Positions 14,439 through 16,435 of a DNA stretch of 16,435 bases are shown here, in pieces (positions within the stretch are counted from its first letter, which is position 1; each line of letters starts with the position of its first letter). The DNA is taken from positions 1 through 16,435 of the forward strand of contig JAPKCN010000015.1 of assembly GCA_028822945.1 (NCBI GenBank), given 5' to 3'. This stretch comes from Porticoccaceae bacterium (lineage in GTDB: Bacteria > Pseudomonadota > Gammaproteobacteria > Pseudomonadales > Porticoccaceae). The position numbers were made by a program, and so were the translations under genes. A model generated the notes under the pieces. It worked only from the letters and a program-made list of their open reading frames with translations, searched no databases and was not told the origin of the DNA.

Positions 14439-15694
14439 TAGTTTTGCTCCTCTCGGTACTGGTCTGCCTTGGCGCAGATGAAATTCTTCCACTTTTGGTC
14501 GTCGAGGGCGTCGGCAATGGTAAAAATGTCTTTGTCGCCACGACCCGATTGGTTGATCAATATGATTTCATCGCGCCCCATACTCGGTGCTTCGTCGATT
14601 GCGATAACAAAAGCATGGGTACTCTCAAGTGCCGGGATCAGTCCCTCAGTCCGCATGCAAAGACGTAATGCGTGTTTAACTTGCTCGTCGGTAGCCGCCT
14701 CAAAGCGCACTTTACCCTGCTCCCAGAGGTAGGCGAAGATCGGATTTACGCCGATGTAATCAAGACCGGCGGCGATCGAGTGGGTTTCGTTCATATTGCC
14801 CTGATCATTTTGCAGAAAATAAGTCTTAAAGCCCTGCGCTACACCGACCGAGGCGTCGTTATAGGCGAGTCGCGCGGCATGTAAGTTGGAACCCGCGCCG
14901 AGACCACCGGCCTCACAACCAATCAGTTCGACGTCGTCGGAGAGAAAGCCCTGAAAGATACCAATGGCGTTTGAACCGCCGCCAACACAAGCGTAAACAC
15001 GATCGGGTAATTTACCGGTGAGACCAAGAAGCTGCTCGCGCGCCTCTATACCGATGATCGACTGAAACCAACTGACCATCTCTGGAAAGGGGTGCGGACC
15101 GCAGGCCGTGCCCAATACATAGTGAGTATCGGTCATGTTCGCCACCCAGTCGCGCATACATTCATTGATAGCATCTTTGAGAGTACGCTGTCCGTCCTCG
15201 ACGGCAATCACCTCGGCACCGAGATTTTCCATCCAAAACACGTTCGGGCGCTGGCGTGCCACGTCTACGGCTCCCATATAAATTTTACAATCAAAGCCAA
15301 AGCGCGCCGCCATGGTGGCCGTTGCAAAACCATGTTGCCCGGCACCGGTCTCGGCAATTACACGGCGCTTGCCAAGCCGTTTACAGAGTAATCCCTGGCC
15401 TATAACATTGTTGATTTTGTGTGAGCCTGTATGGTTCAAGTCATCGCGCTTGACATAGATTTGTGCGCCGCCGAGCTGCTGCGAGAGATTGGCTAAATGG
15501 GTTATAGGTGTCGGCCGACCGGAGTAGTTTTGTAACAGCGCGACATATTCGCGCCAGAAACTGGGATCGGACTTACACTCCCTAAAACAGGTGAGTAATT
15601 CTTCTATGGTGGCGTGTAATATTTCCGGCAAAAAAACCCCGCCATACTCTCCATAGTAACCCTCTCGACCTTGCGAAAAGTCAAAAATATCCAT
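14438..15694 (-). CDS. trpB: Tryptophan synthase beta chain
   Basis: 418 aa from the ATG at 15694-15692, preceded on the minus strand by GAGGGA four bases away. A GTG at 15739 in the same frame would add 15 residues without a family match. TrpB condenses indole and serine to tryptophan using pyridoxal phosphate. The PLP lysine is K93 in HTGSHKINN, the catalytic Glu is E115 in AETGAGQHG, the phosphate cup is GGGSNAIG (about 236-243), and SGRGDKD lies near the C-terminus. Length fits TrpB1 (about 390-420 aa), not the longer TrpB2 type. The segment GVNPIFAYLWEQGKVRFEA and the ending INQSGRGDKDIFTIADA differ from the enteric version. The gene stands with trpA only, without trpF or trpC nearby, and overlaps trpA by one base for coupled synthesis of the alpha-beta complex. 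Confidence 0.96.
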   Translation of the reverse strand: MDIFDFSQGREGYYGEYGGVFLPEILHATIEELLTCFRECKSDPSFWREYVALLQNYSGRPTPITHLANLSQQLGGAQIYVKRDDLNHTGSHKINNVIGQGLLCKRLGKRRVIAETGAGQHGFATATMAARFGFDCKIYMGAVDVARQRPNVFWMENLGAEVIAVEDGQRTLKDAINECMRDWVANMTDTHYVLGTACGPHPFPEMVSWFQSIIGIEAREQLLGLTGKLPDRVYACVGGGSNAIGIFQGFLSDDVELIGCEAGGLGAGSNLHAARLAYNDASVGVAQGFKTYFLQNDQGNMNETHSIAAGLDYIGVNPIFAYLWEQGKVRFEAATDEQVKHALRLCMRTEGLIPALESTHAFVIAIDEAPSMGRDEIILINQSGRGDKDIFTIADALDDQKWKNFICAKADQYREEQN

Positions 15695-15945
15695 ACCGTC
15701 CCTCGCTATATTGCCTTGCTCTGTGGTGCGTTGTTGCACTGCCCTGTGATATTGCTGAGTCGATCTGACTATTTATATGACTATCGGCGATCAGCCATGT
15801 TCTGCGACCGCCATCATTTCACCACAGGGCCCCTGGCGAATAAACAGATCGTGTAAAACTACACTGGCTGGGCGTGTGGACGACTGCAAAGGCGGCTGCC
15901 GACCCAGGTCATTGCAACTGTCAAAATGCCCGCTGAGATCGATAA

Positions 15946-15963
15946 AAACTAGTTCGATAGTTT
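15946..15963. promoter_or_regulatory. trp-operator-like palindrome
   Basis: AAACTAGTTCGATAGTTT has perfect 6-base arms (AAACTA/TAGTTT) around a 6-base centre. By my recollection of the E. coli trp operator core (GAACTAGTTAACTAGTAC), 12 of 18 positions agree, including an uninterrupted AACTAGTT. It overlaps a candidate -10 for trpB on the minus strand, the position a repressor would use. No trpR gene is in the window, so TrpR binding is inference. Confidence 0.4.
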
Positions 15964-15987
15964 AGCCATGTCGATTAGACAGCACAA
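15959..15987 (-). promoter_or_regulatory. Candidate sigma70-like promoter for trpBA
   Basis: On the minus strand TTGTGC (15987-15982) and TAAACT (15964-15959) are separated by 17 bases, with 3 of 6 and 4 of 6 consensus matches. The -10 overlaps the trp-operator-like palindrome. Transcription from here would give a leader of about 250 bases before trpB. The hexamers alone are weak. A TATAAA at about 15772-15777 nearer trpB has no good -35. Confidence 0.35.
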
Positions 15988-16095
15988 CATAGACAAAGAT
16001 AGCACAGCAATCTTTTATCGGCGCTCGGCACCACTGAATTTATCCCCAATTATGGACTTTTACGTCGAGTCGCCATAGGCCTAGGCAGGGCACAG

Positions 16096-16104
16096 TTATC
16101 CACA
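16096..16104 (+). promoter_or_regulatory. DnaA box (exact TTATCCACA)
   Basis: TTATCCACA is identical to the high-affinity DnaA consensus. A one-mismatch copy, TTATCCCCA, lies 56 bases upstream at 16040-16048 in the same orientation. It borders the AT-rich stretch that follows. With one exact copy and one near copy this is not a complete origin. It could be a DnaA-regulated promoter element or titration site, or chance. Confidence 0.45.
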
Positions 16105-16137
16105 AGTTTTACCCATAAGTATTAGACCACAGAGAAA

Positions 16138-16168
16138 TTAATTTTAGAATTAAACACACTATGTAGTG
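16138..16168. repeat. Two adjacent small palindromes in AT-rich DNA
   Basis: TTAATT-TTAG-AATTAA (16138-16153, perfect 6-base arms) is followed after three bases by CACTA-TG-TAGTG (16157-16168, perfect 5-base arms). A further TGTTT-G-AAACA lies at 16208-16218. Such palindromes upstream of a promoter are typical protein-binding sites, though AT-rich DNA yields them easily by chance. Confidence 0.4.
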
Positions 16169-16332
16169 CTTAGGGATTTAAATAGCACAAAATGTAGGAT
16201 AAACTGATGTTTGAAACAAAATATTAGTTCGTACAGAAAGCTCGTTATACATGCCGCGTGGAGCGCATTGCCAATCGATCTGATGAATTGTAGGCGTCGA
16301 GCGCGGGCGTGAAAAATTGCGTTTAGTAACCA

Positions 16333-16361
16333 TTAAAACGCTGTCGTTAGAGACATATAAT
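16333..16361 (+). promoter_or_regulatory. Sigma70-like promoter for the right-edge gene
   Basis: TTAAAA (16333-16338, 4 of 6 matches to the -35) and a perfect TATAAT (16356-16361) are separated by exactly 17 bases. Transcription would begin near 16368, leaving a leader of about 45-50 bases before the ATG at 16416. This is the best promoter in the window. Confidence 0.65.
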
Positions 16362-16415
16362 ACACACCCGCAGTTGCCTAGTGCGACGGCACGGACTAAC
16401 AAGAAAGGATCCAAT

Positions 16416-16435
16416 ATGAGTGTAGCGAAATTAAC
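16416..16435 (+). CDS. Start of a gene cut by the window edge
   Basis: The ATG at 16416 follows AAAGGA at 16404-16409 and a good promoter at 16333-16361. Only MSVAKL and part of a seventh codon are visible, which is too little to identify the product. It is transcribed divergently from trpBA. Confidence 0.6.

Larger units (their letters stand above)
15695..16415. other. Divergent intergenic region upstream of trpB and of the right-hand gene
   Basis: About 720 bases without a convincing gene. Short frames at 15671-15856 and 15777-15965 (+) and 16178-16414 (-) have no family resemblance or plausible start sites. The trpB-proximal half (15695-15990) is GC-balanced and would be transcribed as a leader of roughly 250 bases. 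A 17-codon minus-strand frame there (ATG at about 15920) has only one Trp codon and is not a convincing attenuator peptide. The right half (about 16100-16250) is AT-rich, with several small palindromes and a DnaA-box match, listed separately. Confidence 0.7.

Noticed and set aside
15866..15922. trp attenuator leader peptide on the minus strand
   Set aside because: The best short frame has a single Trp codon among 17, and no terminator/antiterminator hairpin with a T-run is visible before trpB.
16040..16250. Chromosomal replication origin
   Set aside because: Only one exact and one imperfect DnaA box are seen, with no box cluster, AT-rich 13-mers or neighbouring dnaA/dnaN/gidA.

Overview
The window looks like chromosomal DNA of a Gram-negative gammaproteobacterium, possibly marine. 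It has moderate to high GC, outer-membrane-type lipoproteins with lipoboxes, ExbB/TolQ-type and PPIC-type envelope proteins, and a complete trpBA pair. I cannot name the species. There are no tRNA, rRNA, IS element or CRISPR signals.

Region 1 (1-13627, all + strand) is one long, tightly packed gene series in which almost every product is predicted to be exported or membrane-anchored. In order it encodes: the C-terminus of an unknown protein; a conserved exported protein of unknown function; a membrane-anchored TPR-like protein with a PEGA-like tail; after a 436-base gap, a membrane-anchored protein with about five PEGA repeats and a C-terminal FGE/SUMF1-fold domain lacking the catalytic cysteines; a small Ala/Pro-rich exported protein; a MotA/TolQ/ExbB-type channel subunit; a degenerate Hsp70/actin-fold (ASKHA) protein; two paralogous one-TM proteins with an ExbD/MotB-like aspartate in the TM segment, a coiled coil and a periplasmic vWA domain; two lipoproteins; an M48 zinc metalloprotease; and a membrane-anchored parvulin-type (PPIC) protein. 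Many junctions are ATGA or TGATG overlaps, so the genes are probably co-translated and the products probably act together.

My reading is that region 1 encodes an ion-gradient-powered cell-envelope machine. The ExbB/MotA-like subunit would be the channel. The two vWA proteins would take the place of ExbD/MotB, with a metal-dependent adhesion domain instead of a peptidoglycan-binding domain. PEGA, FGE-fold, TPR and lipoprotein subunits would form a periplasmic scaffold, and the M48 protease and PPIase would provide quality control. The parts are individually recognisable, but I know of no established function for the combination. This is the best candidate for an undescribed system.

Region 2 (13671-15694, - strand) is trpB-trpA with a TAATG overlap, convergent with region 1. 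Both proteins keep the catalytic residues, but TrpA in particular is divergent in sequence from the familiar enteric type.

Region 3 (15695-16415) is a roughly 720-base divergent intergenic region. It holds a palindrome resembling the E. coli trp operator that overlaps a possible trpBA promoter, an exact DnaA-box consensus, several small palindromes in AT-rich DNA, and a good sigma70-like promoter driving a + strand gene of which only the first codons (MSVAKL) are inside the window.
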